A stretch of DNA of 64,000 nt. It comes from Mugil cephalus. Taxonomy: Eukaryota; Chordata; Actinopteri; Mugiliformes; Mugilidae. The DNA lies in NCBI RefSeq assembly GCF_022458985.1, contig NC_061789.1, positions 10,980,357 through 11,044,356 on the forward strand. Direction: 5' to 3'. This document shows positions 39,701-48,874 of this stretch, piece by piece. How positions within the stretch are numbered: the stretch's first letter is position 1; the number at the start of each line of letters is the position of its first letter. The position numbers were made by a program, and so were the translations under genes. Below the pieces are notes generated by a model. It saw nothing but the letters and a program-made list of their open reading frames with translations, made no database searches and was not told where the DNA came from.

Positions 39701-42700
39701 CAGCTGTTTCATCTGTAATACTCATAGAGAGGATTGCGCAACTTTAGAAAATTACCACACTGGCATTTGCAAGATAGCCAGTATAAATATAGCACGTACA
39801 CACAACATAATCCACCAAGAATGTGCACATCACTTGTATTTACATTTACAATGCAGCTCCTTGCTCGATTACATCAGTGGCCAAAGGGATGCCTGCTTGA
39901 GCTCTTTTTGCCCATCAGCTATGAACTACTTGTCTGGAGCTGCCTGCATTTTCACCCCTGCTGCACAGACTACTGAGCTGCTGTCAGCCTTATGCAACTT
40001 TTGTCTAGATTTTCTCATGTAATTTGAATAATTTATAGAGTCCTGCAGCCTGTAGGAAGTTCAGACACTGTGGTAGTCCTGACCCTAGGGTTGAGAACCG
40101 CTGCCTCAGAACACGTTTCACATAAACTCTTCTACTAAAATTATTTCTTGTACTGAGGTTTGAAAACATGTGTTTTTTTTAGTATTATGACATATTGTAG
40201 CTAATATACACCTCTGCTCATGTTTTTCACCTTTGTACTCGCTTATTGTTACACAGTGTAGATATCAGGGTCATTATTCCGAGCATGTTCTAAGACAAAG
40301 AGGCTGAAAAGACAAGGTTGCAAATCTGCACAGACAACATCTACACCGCCTAGAGGAACACATGCAACAAGCTGCTGACCTTTCTTTTTCTTCTTCTGAT
40401 AGGAGAACTTCTTCTCAATCGCGTTGACCTCCTCGGGGGATATGAAGTGACGCACATTGTAGCTGACGCCCACTCGGTTCAGGTGGCCCCTCACGTGATT
40501 GGCAAGCCCGATCCCGTTATGAAATCGATCGGGGCAGTAGGGGCATTTCCTCTCCACGCTCCTCAGCGCCTCCGTGTCCTCGTCGACCTCGTCTTTGTCT
40601 TCATCCAGGATGCCCTCTGACAGGAGGCGCCGCACGTGCTCCTCGTCAATGTCGTCGCCGTCATCATCGCTGTCAGTTTCCGCGGGAGCGGCTGTAACCC
40701 TGGCGCTCCTCCTCAGAAAGAAAACCCTTTCATCCTTCTCCGCTTCCTGCTTGTCTTCGTCGTTTACAGTCTTCTTAGGCGTGGGTGACAACGTGGGACT
40801 CTGCTGTGGTGAACAGTCATCTATCGGGAACATAAATCGCCACTGAATGAGGCAAATAACCAACAAATCCAAATCAATACATCAAACATTTTCATATTTT
40901 AACCATTTCTCAGAATTTAATAAACTCCAAATAGGCTACCAATGCTAACCACACATTAGTGCAGCTAGCTACCCTGACTGTTTGCTAGCTTTTGAATCTC
41001 ATCATACTGGAGATTACTAGGTTTGTCTCATGAGAGATAGACGAGAGCTGGATTGTTTGTCCAATCAAATGACAAGTATATTTTTGTCACGACTTCCCGG
41101 ATGGTTCCCTGGAACAATCCAAGCGGTGCGTTTACCAAAGAAGTGCAATCTAGTGAGTTTCTGTGTGCTCCGGCTTCCTGCCACAGTCCAAAGACATGCT
41201 TGTTTGGTTAATTGTTTCTAAATCGGTCGTAGCAGGTGTCGATGTGAGCGTGAACGGTTGTTTGTCTCTTTGTGTTAACGGTGTGATGGACCGGTGGCCT
41301 GTTCAGAGTGTACCCCATGTCTTGCCCAACAACAGCTGGGATAGCACGCTTTAATATTTACACATCTAGCACGCACGAATCACCCGAACCATTCATTCAG
41401 TCATATCTCAGTACACAAATGTAAAATCAATATGGACTTTTGGGTCCCGCCACCTATTTTTTTTTTACCAGATCTTTTATCAGGTCTTTTGAAAACCGCC
41501 GCCCGCTGGAGCTTAAAACAAAACTATGTGAGCTTAACAGTAAGTTGTGGCATGTAAAATCCACAAACAATGAGCTTAAAGACGATAAAACCTTCTGTAG
41601 AACTGCACAAACAAGAGTTGGTTGGTGGATTATGCTCTGGCGTTGTTACTACAAGCAGAACCTTTCCCGTATTATATGGTCACTGGAGCCAGTGTTTAAC
41701 ATTTTTAAAATTCAATCAGTGCAGCTTTAATATTTTCTGTAGGATCAAGTGCAATTCTAAAACAAAATCTCTAAGTCCGTGTCTCTGATTTAAACAACAA
41801 ACAAGCAACTGGTGTTTTTTTTCAGTCGGACTCACCCGTGGTGGATCGTGTTCTGGTGTGAGGTTTAACTTCCTCGGGCGAGGCTGCCTCTTGCTGGGAA
41901 AGCTCATTGTTAAGCTGTCTGCTCTGATCTCGATCTGTCTCGTCCCCTTCGATCTCAGCTAGCTTGTCATCATCCATCAATGCATCAAACTTGTCCAGAT
42001 GAGACCAGTTCTTCCCTCTTCTGCTGAATCTTCGGTTCCCTGGAGACTTGAAGAGTCTCTGGCTCGCAGGTCGAGCTCCAGCGCTGTTTGGGGTTGTGCT
42101 CTCCTCGGAGGCAGCGATTCCTCGCTGGATTTTGCCTTGAGCAGCATCACACAGCAGTCCAGACTCAGAGAGATGCTCAGAGTCCAGAGGGGGTTTTGAA
42201 CTTTGCGCACCTACATTAGTCTCTTCATCCTGTCGCCCACTGATTGACTCTAGCTCTGGGTGAACCAGTGTCTGGTGTTCCCTCAGTATGGTTTGACATG
42301 AGGTCAGGAAGGCACAATGACCACAGGCCAGGGAAGTAGAAGCCGAACTTGATGGAGAACCAGAGGATATTGTGGAGATGGTGGGTTTTTTTCTGTTGTG
42401 GGTCTTGGAGTGATTAGATAGTGCTTGGGACGTTCTTGTGCTGAAGTTGCACTTGGTGCAGACAAAGCGGCGACGGTAGGAGACAACGCGAGTTTGTGCT
42501 GGGGTTCGAAGTGAATGAGGAGGAGTTGCGTCCAATTTAAGGACTGCTGGGTTTGTGTTGGGTGTTGAAATCGGGGCTGGGGACAGGGGAGGAGATCTGG
42601 TTATTTCTGGGTCTGGCACTGGCACTGAGACGGGGCCTGTATCTTGCACAACAGCATCTGCACTAATAAGCTTCACTGCTTTACTGTCCAGCGTTTCCTT

Positions 42701-45700
42701 GGCCTTCCCATTTTCATTCAGTTTCTCAATCTCCTCTAGGATTTTCAGACGGGACTCCTGGTGCTTTCTGTGGTGCTCTGCCAACACTAATCGATTTGGC
42801 AGGTTCCATCCGCACTCATTACACCGAAAACGGTTGCTCTTCCCGAAACGCCTGCCGCCCCCGGCACCACTCTGGCAGTGCTCAACCATGTGCTCCTGCA
42901 GGTGGACCTGCTTTTTGAAGTAAATGCTGCACTCCACGCAGGTGAAAATTTCTTTTCCTGGCTCCACCACGCTATCTTCTTCCCCTTTGTCTCTTTTCCC
43001 ACCCCTGTCTCTGAACTTAATCGGCTCCACTGCACCTTCTCCGAAGCTGGCTTCCTCAAAGTCATACACCCCTCTGTCTTGATTCAGCTGAGCCATCTCA
43101 GCGGTTCTTGACTTTAAAGGACTCTGTGTTGCCAACTTGCCAGTCTCAGGCGAAGTGCGCTTCAAAGTGCCAAGTCCAGAGAAGGGTCTGAGCAGCACCC
43201 TTTTCTTTCTGCACCGCTGAATAAATGTGCAATGAGCCCATGGGGCCGGAGGGGGACTCTCCGGGTCCGAGTCTCCAGGGAAGGTGTACACATCTCTCTC
43301 GGGCTCCTTGGTTTCCTTTGCCTTGGGTCTTTTCTCTCCCTCCCTGTTGTCCGCCTCCTCCTCCATTTGGCAACCTTCCTTTGGTTTTACTTTGGACAGA
43401 AATGGCTCGGCTCCCTCAGATACATTCCAGACTTCGCTGTCTGCCACTGTGAAGCAAGCAGAGGAAATGTGAATGGAGGGAAAGATAAAACGGCAACAAT
43501 AGCAAGCATGCAGGCAGATTTGTTTTTCCCCCTTACTGTACTTACATTCTGTTTGACCAAGCTGAGATGTATTTGGCTCCTCTGTTTTTGTGCTGTCACT
43601 GTGCCCATCCACAGAGTCAGACGTGTCAGTCTTACCGTAGAAGTGCTGCAGTTTTTCATTTTCTTGGTCATCCTCGCTATCAAGTCTGGACAGCATCGGA
43701 GAGGGAGAATATTACATTTTTAACGAGCGAAAGCAGCTTGAAATCAGTGAATGTTACATGTGTGAGCTTATTTCTCTCTCTCTACTCTTGAGGCCACCGC
43801 TGCCACTGAGGTCATGTCATGAAACGGGTATCAGCTAACTGGGAGTAGTGTAATCATAAACATAAACACAGTAGGAATGTTTTAAGCTCAAGTTCCCTAA
43901 TTTTAGGTCAACTAAATAAATAAAGGACTTATAACTCTCACACTACATTTTTTTTCCTGGCTGCACAGAGAAGGATTTAAAACAACATTAATCCTTTATG
44001 TCTTTGCCAGGAGCTGGCTACAAACACAGCTGTCTAGCTAGCCCATAGTTAGCATCTGTGCACTTGTGCAATCAACGAAGTATGCAATAAAATAAACAAT
44101 AAACAAAACTAAATAGACTTATAATTGGTTAGTTTCGGATTTGAATTAGTGAGCTGTAGAGTCTCTAGTATACATACTTTTGATAAGAGCTTTGCTGCAA
44201 CCAAATATTTACACTTTGTACATTAAGCTAACCAGCAGGTGGATTCATACAAAGAGAAAAATTCCTGCCATTTCTGGTGGACACCAATTCATTCCGGATG
44301 ATATTTCATTTCTTCCTGCACTAACACAAGAAAAGACTAACAGCGATGTAGCAACAAGCGACTATGAAAGTTTTTAGCAATGAAAAAACGTTAGCTTCCT
44401 GAAGTGGCAGCAGCTTGATTAGGAGCTTGAATCACTGGGTGTCATGTTGATGGCTTTATCTTTTTTTAAATAGTCCATACACTAACAATATGTTTAAGCT
44501 CTCCTTGTCTCACTCAGAAACATCTTTCTTTTTGGTTACAGATGCAACCACCGAATGGAGCATCCACTAGCTGTTGGCTACAAGCTACACGACTAGCTAG
44601 CAAAGATTGGTTGATTTTTATCCCTTTTAGTACTTTACCATCTTTCAAATACAACTTTATAGTGTTTATAAGAACTTCATTCACTAAACTGATGATGATG
44701 ATGTGAGCTGTTCAGAGGACAATTCAACTGGGATCAAAAACATCTCTCAGTGTTGACTACTCTGAATTTTTTTAATCCCAAAATAAAGTCCCAGTGAAAG
44801 TGGTGGGACTTTTGCGCTCGGCTGACTTTGAGACAGACACCAGTATGGTATTCGTCTTCTCATCCAACACATCTCACATCTGGCTTTCGCTTCGTCAGTC
44901 TCTTTTATGTTGTCATCGACAGAGGAGTAACAGCGACGCTGTCCTCTGAGGCCGTGGAGTTAAACCTGTTTACAACAAAGTCACTTCTGTTGATTTTTCA
45001 GGGGGCTGTCCAGGTGGGTCAAGAGGTTCTTTCTTTCTTTTTTTTTTTAACCACAGTTTACCACAACAGAGCAGCTATGACAGACTGAGAGACTAGAGCT
45101 GAGCAGCTAGCTCAATAAAAACTACTTTAATTCCTGTTGTTATTGTCTTTGCAGGGTCATGACCTCAGTGTTAATAAAACCTTGGCTGCATATTTGTCAT
45201 GTATTGAACTGGCTACTCTTAGTCCTCCTCCTCCTCCTCACCTGAGTCCAGAAGAAGGAGATCCCGGGCTGTGTGCAGCCAGACCGTGAGGGTTAGAAAA
45301 GTTCTGTAGCTCCTCCTCTGACGCATTAACAGCACACAAAACACACAACCACAGGAACATCACTCGACGGCTCGACAGTTAAAATCCACAGTTAAAACTA
45401 GTGTGCAGGTTACACAAGATGACTACAAGCAGACCGAGAAAAAAAAAAGAACAGTGAGGGGACGACGATGACCGCCAGGATCTACTTCTAGCAAGACGTG
45501 TGTGCTTTCTAGTTTACATCAAGACGGGTGTTACCATCCAGAGTTTCTTTCTCGGAGTCGGAGTCCCAGCTCAGGGAGGAAGGAAAGGCTGAGGACTTGA
45601 ATCTCCTCTGTGCGCTCCTCCCCTGGTCGGCAGCAGGCTGAGGGCCTTCGGTCTGCTTGTCGCCCTCATCTCCATCTCCCCAGGAACATTTGGCAGACAT
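25655..45700 (-). CDS. wiz: Wiz, widely interspaced C2H2 zinc finger protein (long form)
   Basis: Nuclear chromatin protein. In mammals WIZ stabilises the G9a/GLP (EHMT2/EHMT1) H3K9 methyltransferase complex and links it to CtBP. The exons I place on the minus strand are 43685-43546, 43446-41836, 40820-40380, 39316-38882, 35312-35127, 34807-34265, 34171-33689, 33583-33083, 32406-31837, 31737-31526, 27460-27211, 26474-26309 and 26045-25655. All have GT-AG borders and agreeing phases. Twelve C2H2 fingers are visible, far apart and each of the form C-x2-C-x12-H-x3/4-H; those from the middle on carry the Wiz signature GLSSHAR(A/S)HLR. The last finger, split over two introns, and the following EDWIRHLQQHILKMNY match the human WIZ C-terminus. 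From 43,685 the exons encode about 1,975 residues. The N-terminus (ATG at 45,700 or elsewhere) is not resolved. Confidence 0.93.
26309..26474 (-). CDS. wiz: wiz exon, proline-rich and first Cys of finger 12
   Basis: Starts FERRPLKHP, then PPKPPRTGTVPALVPKPPSY, LVKLVGKFYTLKC and a split Arg codon. Human WIZ has VPSLVPRPPQTSLVKFVGN and YTLKCRFCEVEF at this place. The donor is CG|GTGAGT. Confidence 0.93.
26855..26978 (+). mobile_element. hAT-type element, copy 4 (internally deleted) in a wiz intron
   Basis: Starts CAGGGGTCTGCAAC and ends GTTGAAGACCTATG in only 124 bases. Flanks GTTAACTT and GTTCACAT agree at 6 of 8 bases. It lies in the intron between exons 27460-27211 and 26474-26309. Confidence 0.7.
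27211..27460 (-). CDS. wiz: wiz exon, serine-rich linker
   Basis: Acceptor CATCACAG before 27,460 and donor GAG|GTACGT after 27,211. It enters in phase 0 and leaves in phase 1, fitting both neighbours. It starts KASSSSSSSSSQWSSSLAVS and ends ELNVRLPRG. Human has KKFSSGSS at this place. There is no domain. Confidence 0.85.
27544..27849 (+). mobile_element. hAT-type element, copy 5 in a wiz intron
   Basis: Starts AAAGGGCCTTCAAC and ends GTTGAAGACCTATG, flanked by CTACAAGC and CTATAAGC (7 of 8 bases). It shares CAAGGACCCCCAAACT and TAATGTGCATTTAAAGAAAT-like words with other copies. It is only about 84 bases upstream of the serine-rich exon in the wiz direction. Confidence 0.75.
28075..28250. 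repeat. Degenerate tandem GGCTATAGCTAA repeat
   Basis: Units of about 40-45 bases built on (T)GGCTATAGCTAA then AAGCTAAGTGGCTG are repeated about four times with much divergence. Related units recur at 28,797-28,862 (GGCTATGGCTATGCTAAGC). It lies in the 4-kb intron of wiz. Confidence 0.6.
28863..31500. other. wiz intron, no separate gene seen
   Basis: Intronic DNA between exons 31737-31526 and 27460-27211. It contains T runs at 29,247-29,264 and 29,306-29,322, a G run near 30,955-30,966, and no supported exon. Confidence 0.55.
31526..31737 (-). CDS. wiz: wiz exon with finger 11
   Basis: Enters in phase 1 and leaves in phase 0. Finger CELCGFYFENRKALASH, then AHLRQFGVTEWCVNGSPIET and WIRSKPQKVLEMHRSYMQG. 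Human WIZ has nearly the same block (CELCGLYFENRKALASH). Confidence 0.94.
31837..32406 (-). CDS. wiz: wiz exon with finger 10
   Basis: A phase-1 symmetric exon. It begins AMAHEVEPTRDIRCEFC and shares the 42-residue finger block with the previous exon. The tail contains RKSPLNLLQSG, a further PLNL-like word, and a basic SYKRKPSPDKHGHQ end. Confidence 0.93.
33083..33583 (-). CDS. wiz: wiz exon with finger 9
   Basis: A phase-1 symmetric exon. Finger CEFCGEYFENRKGLSSH runs on into SHLRQMGITEWSVNGSPIDT. The 42 residues from the first Cys to TLRE are identical to those in the next exon, although the DNA differs at many silent positions. LKLKPEPVQVEV contains a psi-K-x-E site. The exon closes NVFPLNF, a decayed form of the CtBP-type PLNL motif found at this place in human. 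Confidence 0.93.
33689..34171 (-). CDS. wiz: wiz exon with finger 8
   Basis: A phase-1 symmetric exon. Finger CQLCGAWFETRKGLSSH then AHLRHFGV and GSPIDLLNQLID. The tail is Asn/Thr/Ser-rich, with a serine run from TCC/TCA codons, and contains a basic PPTKRLKSSS. Its closing codon is split A|GT. Confidence 0.92.
34265..34807 (-). CDS. wiz: wiz exon with finger 7 and CtBP motif
   Basis: A phase-1 symmetric exon. Finger CEVCEARFETRRGLSIH is followed by SHLRQLGI and PPVDLLRQIAKE, matching the first finger of human short WIZ (CEVCGACFETRKGLSSH). It ends in ENDAPLNL plus a split codon, giving PLNLT with the next exon. PLNL(S/T) is the CtBP-binding type motif known in mammalian WIZ. Confidence 0.93.
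35127..35312 (-). CDS. wiz: wiz exon, poly-acidic segment
   Basis: A phase-1 symmetric 186-base exon. It opens DDEEAAEEEE, then about eleven Asp codons, then EEEQLQQLLALDGLSPSPG and a Ser/Asp-rich end. The aspartate run is a mixed GAC/GAT trinucleotide repeat, so its length may vary between fish. It is the second exon of the short form. Confidence 0.85.
35640..36790 (-). promoter_or_regulatory. wiz: Internal CpG-rich wiz promoter region
   Basis: CpG dinucleotides are frequent around 35,640-36,160 and 36,460-36,790, unlike the neighbouring introns. The stretch includes the AAAATGGCTGC start, which is YY1-like. The (CT)n tract at 36,838-36,888 lies just upstream in the minus direction. Confidence 0.5.
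36641..36734 (-). CDS. wiz: wiz alternative first coding exon
   Basis: See the short form. The start is GCAAAATGGCTGC, which also fits a YY1 site, an arrangement common at TATA-less promoters. The donor is G|GTGAGT and the phase fits 35,312. The exon reads MAASTSPQTQTIAEKLSGF and on to RLRT. Confidence 0.72.
36838..36888. repeat. CT microsatellite
   Basis: A nearly pure CT/C tract next to the internal wiz promoter. Confidence 0.85.
37200..37642 (+). repeat. Dispersed repeat family B, copy 2
   Basis: Shares AGTGTCATTGCTATGGGGTG with the reversed copy at 13,860-14,450 and GGGCCTCCGTGG with the copy at 47,590-48,250. It ends GTAATGTTATGCCTGATCGG then TGTA, an end I recognise from fish dispersed repeats. 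Confidence 0.55.
37653..38178 (+). mobile_element. TTAA-flanked element with CCTCCTGAGACC inverted ends
   Basis: TTAA then CCTCCTGAGACC on the left, and GGTCTCAGGAGG then TTAA on the right: a 12-base perfect inverted end with a TTAA duplication, as in piggyBac-type elements. It is 526 bases with no transposase frame. Two truncated relatives lie at 6,166-6,353 and 8,560-8,801. Confidence 0.82.
38882..39316 (-). CDS. wiz: wiz exon with finger 6
   Basis: A phase-1 symmetric exon: ANFDPDTFSVMHCEFC, then GFDTRAGLSSHARAHLRDFG and ITNWDVTISPIHILREL. A run of about 35 mostly Glu/Asp residues follows, then VKLE, a psi-K-x-E sumoylation-type site. The finger and its tail match human WIZ (DFGITNWELTVSPINILQEL). 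Confidence 0.94.
39376..40103 (+). mobile_element. hAT-type (CAGTGGTTC) element in a wiz intron
   Basis: The left end CAGTGGTTCCCACACTT and the right end TAGGGTTGAGAACCGCTG are imperfect inverted repeats of the widespread hAT type. Flanks CCTCACGC and CCTCAGAA share 5 of 8 bases. The 128-codon plus-strand frame inside (39,636-40,022) shows no known domain. Confidence 0.65.
40380..40820 (-). CDS. wiz: wiz exon with finger 5
   Basis: A phase-1 symmetric exon. It opens with a Ser/Pro stretch (DCSPQQSPTLSPTPKK), runs through an acidic segment, then finger CPYCPDRFHNGIGLANH with the following NRVGVSYNVRHFISPEEV. It ends in a lysine run that continues into the next exon as KKKKKVANFDP. This block is nearly identical to human WIZ. 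Confidence 0.94.
41145..41352 (+). repeat. Common teleost dispersed repeat fragment
   Basis: CTCCGGCTTCCTGCCACAGT, CCAAAGACATGC and GTGATGGACCGGTGGCCTGT are hallmark words of a retroposon tail I recognise from many fish genomes. It lies between wiz exons 43446-41836 and 40820-40380. Confidence 0.55.
41836..43446 (-). CDS. wiz: wiz large exon with zinc fingers 1-4
   Basis: A 1,611-base phase-1 symmetric exon. Fingers begin at CVECSIYFKKQVHLQEH, CNECGWNLPNRLVLAEH, CTKCNFSTRTSQALSNH and CGHCAFLTSCQTILREH, in that order. They match human WIZ fingers with CIECSIYF and CGECGW. Between fingers 2 and 3 is an EEIEKLNENGKAK helix-like linker that is also present in human (EEIQKLK). Linkers are Ser/Pro/Glu-rich and probably disordered. 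Confidence 0.93.
43546..43685 (-). CDS. wiz: wiz exon, acidic linker
   Basis: Acceptor GATGCTGTCCAG before 43,685 and donor T|GTAAGT after 43,546. It encodes RLDSEDDQENEKLQHFYG followed by a serine/threonine/acid-rich stretch, and leaves phase 1. The joined codon gives ...QTEL-ADSEVW with the next exon. An ATG lies 11 bases upstream of the splice site, inside the presumed intron (MLSRLDSEDD). It could serve as a start if transcription begins in this intron. Confidence 0.7.
43700..45230. other. wiz intron, no supported exon
   Basis: Intronic DNA between the certain exon at 43,685 and the 5' exons. It ends at the possible 27-base micro-exon at 45,268-45,242, described under findings. Confidence 0.5.
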
Positions 45701-45717
45701 TAGTCCATCTCTCAGAT
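45535..45717 (-). CDS. wiz: wiz 5' exon (candidate start MSAKCSWGD)
   Basis: Acceptor TTCTCCAG precedes 45,717 and a donor G|GTAACA follows 45,535. The ATG at 45,700 opens a frame with MSAKCSWGDGDEGDKQTEG and later FPSSLSWDSDSEKETLDG, an acidic composition like the next exons. The exon ends in phase 1, which does not fit the next certain exon (43,685, needing two bases). So an unseen exon, an alternative start or a sequence error intervenes. Confidence 0.55.
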
Positions 45718-45815
45718 CTGGAGAACATGAAGACTAGTGGACATGATTAAGAAAGAAAGAAAGCATTAGTCATTGGTGGACTGTGGAACGATGGAGATAA
45801 TAAGCAGCGTCTTAC

Positions 45816-45987
45816 CTCTAAGGTGCTGTTGAGGAAGGTGGCAGGGTTTTGTGCTGAGGTGAAGGACGGGGGCCCATAGCTGGTCCCTGGGGTTAAAGGT
45901 TGCCCTTCTGGCTCCATGGTCCCCCAGAGAACAGTATGGAGTCCCACTGGTGACAAGCCGGCCTACATTGTGCAGCCTCCTCTTCTG
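45816..45987 (-). other. wiz: wiz 5' exon, probably untranslated
   Basis: Acceptor GTTTGCAG before 45,987 and donor GAG|GTAAGA after 45,816 define an exon with an ATG at 45,917 opening MEPEGQPLTPGTSYGPPSF. It ends in phase 0, and joining it to the exon at 45,717 gives an immediate stop. I therefore treat it as leader with an upstream frame, or as part of an alternative transcript. Confidence 0.4.
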
Positions 45988-46557
45988 CTGCAAACACAAT
46001 AAGTTTTCTTTTTTCTCTCTTTTTTTGAAACTCTTGCAATAATCTATGTGTTTTAGGATGTTCTCTGTATTTTTGTTTTCCAGCCAGCTGGAATTTTTCT
46101 TTCTTTTTTTTTTTTTTTGACTGTCTGACCTATTTTCACAATATGTCTGGTCTTAAAGGATGAGCCAGAGCGCCCAAATGGTTACATAAATAAATGGCCT
46201 TTATATTCAGGCCCATGTCCTCCCTCTCCTGCTGATGGCCCCCCTCTAAAGAGAAAGGAAAAATGCCCGGGTGCATCAAGGTGTCCCACGGGTTGTTGCT
46301 TCAGAGGACGTGGCTCCTATCGATCCTCTGGTTGTCAGGTGATCGGATCAACGACGCATCCACCACATATTAAATGCCCCCAAACGCCCATGAGCTGCAG
46401 TTTTTTTTTTTTTTTTTTTTTTTTTTTTGGTAAGTGCAAAATACTCACTAGAAATCGGCCTGGTTTGCGGATCGCAGGGAAATGCTGGATGTTTAAGCAG
46501 CGGTCGTCATACTTTCAGGACGGAGCTGAAGGCTTTACGCCCCGGTACGATGCTCAC

Positions 46558-46760
46558 CGGAGGCTCGGACTGTTCCCATGGAGAAACTTGGCTCCTTTTT
46601 TTTTTTAAGCTCAATCGCTGCTCAGGTTTTTTGCGTGGATCCCTTGGAGATGCCAGGCGGAGGACTCCATGTTATTTGGCTTGCAGGCACGCCACGGCAG
46701 CGTACGTAACGGCGTCAGGGAGGGCGAAGAGAAGAGTTTCGAGTAACCCACCAGGACAAG
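46558..46760 (-). promoter_or_regulatory. wiz: wiz distal promoter and first exon region
   Basis: CpG-rich DNA upstream of the 5' exons, with a consensus donor G|GTGAGC at 46,558/46,557 that would end a non-coding first exon. A 20-codon-scale upstream frame starts ATGGAGTCCTCCGCC. There is no TATA box. Transcription start is inferred to lie near 46,700-46,760. Confidence 0.4.
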
Positions 46761-47585
46761 TTTAGTAAGTTTTTACGAGCGCTTTATTTCTCCTTATCTC
46801 CAACAATCCTTCGCGCATTTAACGGCTATAAATACTCCGTACGTAATAATCACTTTAATGAGTCCTCTGCAAAAAGAAATACGCAAATTCTCATTGTTGA
46901 TATCTCACAATAATAATGCCTAATAATTATTTTATTATTTATTGCAAAAGATTAAACAATTAATATCAGCTGCGTCCAATCACATTAAATGCATTAACGT
47001 GTGTTTGGCCTGCAGATTAAGACTGCAGTGCGCAACTTGCTGATATGTCCTAGCGCACATGTATCATATGTGATATTGATGCTTGTGCCAAGTTAATCAA
47101 TTAAGTCTGTGCAACAAAATCCCCTTAATGTTAATCAATACAGTTTGGAGATATTTAAATGGTCACCTGGCGCCCCCCACCGGCCCCGGGCAGGACTGAT
47201 GTGTGTCACAATAAACATATTCATGCTCCTTGTCAAAATAATGTAGAGCACCAATGCAAAGACTGAATTGTGTCGATTATATAGAAAGATATATATCTAT
47301 ACGTACATTACGCGAGAATATGTATTTGCAGTATGCACTGATATAAAAACTGGATATACAAGTATAATGTATACAATACATTCCATATACGGTATGGAAT
47401 GTGTTGTGTATATGTAAATATGAAAATAAACAACATATTTAAAATTTATATAAAATATATAAATAGTAATATAGGCTTTGTTGTAAGATATATAAATTCC
47501 ATACAAAATATATAAGTTGTAAGCTATGTACACTCAGTTATAAGATATATACATTTCGTACTAAATATTTATGAATTTTAAATTG
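46761..47585. other. Intergenic DNA between wiz and pglyrp2
   Basis: AT-rich DNA with many TATATA words at 47,270-47,570. The minus-strand frame 47,533-47,297 is low-complexity and not credible as a gene. Confidence 0.5.
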
Positions 47586-47589
47586 TGAT

Positions 47590-48250
47590 GTTGACCAGTC
47601 TGCACAAGCGGCAGGTTGTTTCAGGGTTTTCTTGCATGTACTCCATGTACTTTAAGGCTGTTCCACCACTCTGGTTCTGTGTAATATGTGTGTTTAATAT
47701 GATGCAGAATCCATGGTTGATCCAACCGCTAAAAGCTATCCATCAATTCCAAACCATAATATTGCTGTTGTTGCTGTGGCCAAACAGGTCTTGCTTTAAT
47801 TTGTCTGTACAGTGCACCTTATTCCAACAGGCCTGGTCTTTGTTCCACTGGCAATCTGTAGTTTCAGTTTTATGTTGTTTTTGGCCAGCCAAGTCTTTTT
47901 TCCTGGCACTCTACCTACACTGGTCAAAGTCGCTCAGCCTCTGTCTGATTGTAGCTGCAGGACTTTGACACAGAGAGCTGCAGACTTCCTCTCCAGAGCA
48001 GCCCTAACTTGTCGAGGCACAGACTACTCTAGACCTCTGAAGGTGTGCTGTGGTATCTGGCACCAACAAGTTAGCAGCAGATCCCTTCAAATCCTGCAGG
48101 CTGTGAAGTGGGGCCTCCGTGGGTCAGACTTGTTTGTCCAGCACCAGCCCACACATGCTTGATTGTATCGAGATCTGGTAGATTTGGAGGCCAAATCAAC
48201 ACCGTCTTGTTCCTAAAACGTGTCTTAAAGAAATGACGCACTGTTGTTTC
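47590..48250 (+). repeat. Dispersed repeat family B, copy 3
   Basis: Shares GGGGCCTCCGTGGGTCAGAC, a GTATCTGGCACCAACAAG block and GGAGGCC words with the copies at 13.9 kb (reversed) and 37.2 kb. The two overlapping plus frames here belong to the repeat. Confidence 0.5.
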
Positions 48251-48324
48251 AGGGTAGGGTTATTGTATTACATGTAGGGTGGCGCACACATTCAAGCACA
48301 AGGTCCAAGAAGCTGTTTCAACAG

Positions 48325-48330
48325 TTTATT
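48325..48330 (-). terminator. pglyrp2: Candidate pglyrp2 poly(A) signal
   Basis: TTTATT on the plus strand reads AATAAA for pglyrp2. An alternative lies at 48,461-48,456. The 3' UTR would be about 0.4-0.55 kb. Confidence 0.4.
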
Positions 48331-48856
48331 TAATGAGCAGGGATGAAAGATGAGTGTTTGACAAATCCTGACTGTGTTACTAATATATATTCATACTGTA
48401 TACATACAGAATTTATATAGTTTGTAACTTAACTAGCTTACATATCCTACTATTATTTATTTATACAGAATTTATATAGCTCATTCCAAAGGCATAGTTA
48501 GTTTTGACCAAAGAACATCACAGCTGTTGGTATGTCTGGGAGTGAAAACATGACTTTTCCTGGTGATCTCATTCAAGCGTATATCATTAACAGGTACATG
48601 GTCTTGTTTTATAGATCAGTTGGAAAAGTGAATCTCTTTGTACTTTCACGTATCGTGATTAAGTTTGATCCTACTGCAGGTATCCTTTGTGTAAAAGTAG
48701 TGGAATAACAAAACCAAATGTAGCACGCAAGTACTGTTCAAGTATAAAAACACAGGACTGACGTCAAAGTGTTACAATGTTAGCAACAAGCCAAAAAGAA
48801 CAAGAAAAAAATTTACTTTCTTCCTCCTTCCAAGAAGATAAATCCTCACAACTTCT

Positions 48857-48874
48857 TCATGACTTCTGGACCTC
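48857..48874 (-). CDS. pglyrp2: pglyrp2 terminal mini-exon
   Basis: Acceptor with a long T tract and TTTAAG, then GAG GTC CAG AAG TCA TGA, coding EVQKS and stop in phase 0, as required by the previous donor GGG|GTATGT at 49,934. If it were not used, the frame would read VCRDIATLLFTTMF into the intron. Poly(A) signals follow at 48,461-48,456 and 48,330-48,325. Confidence 0.55.
   Translation of the reverse strand, partial: EVQKS

Noticed and set aside
39636..40022. 128-codon frame as a possible domesticated transposase
   Set aside because: It is inside a non-autonomous hAT-type element and shows no zinc finger, catalytic or dimerisation motif.
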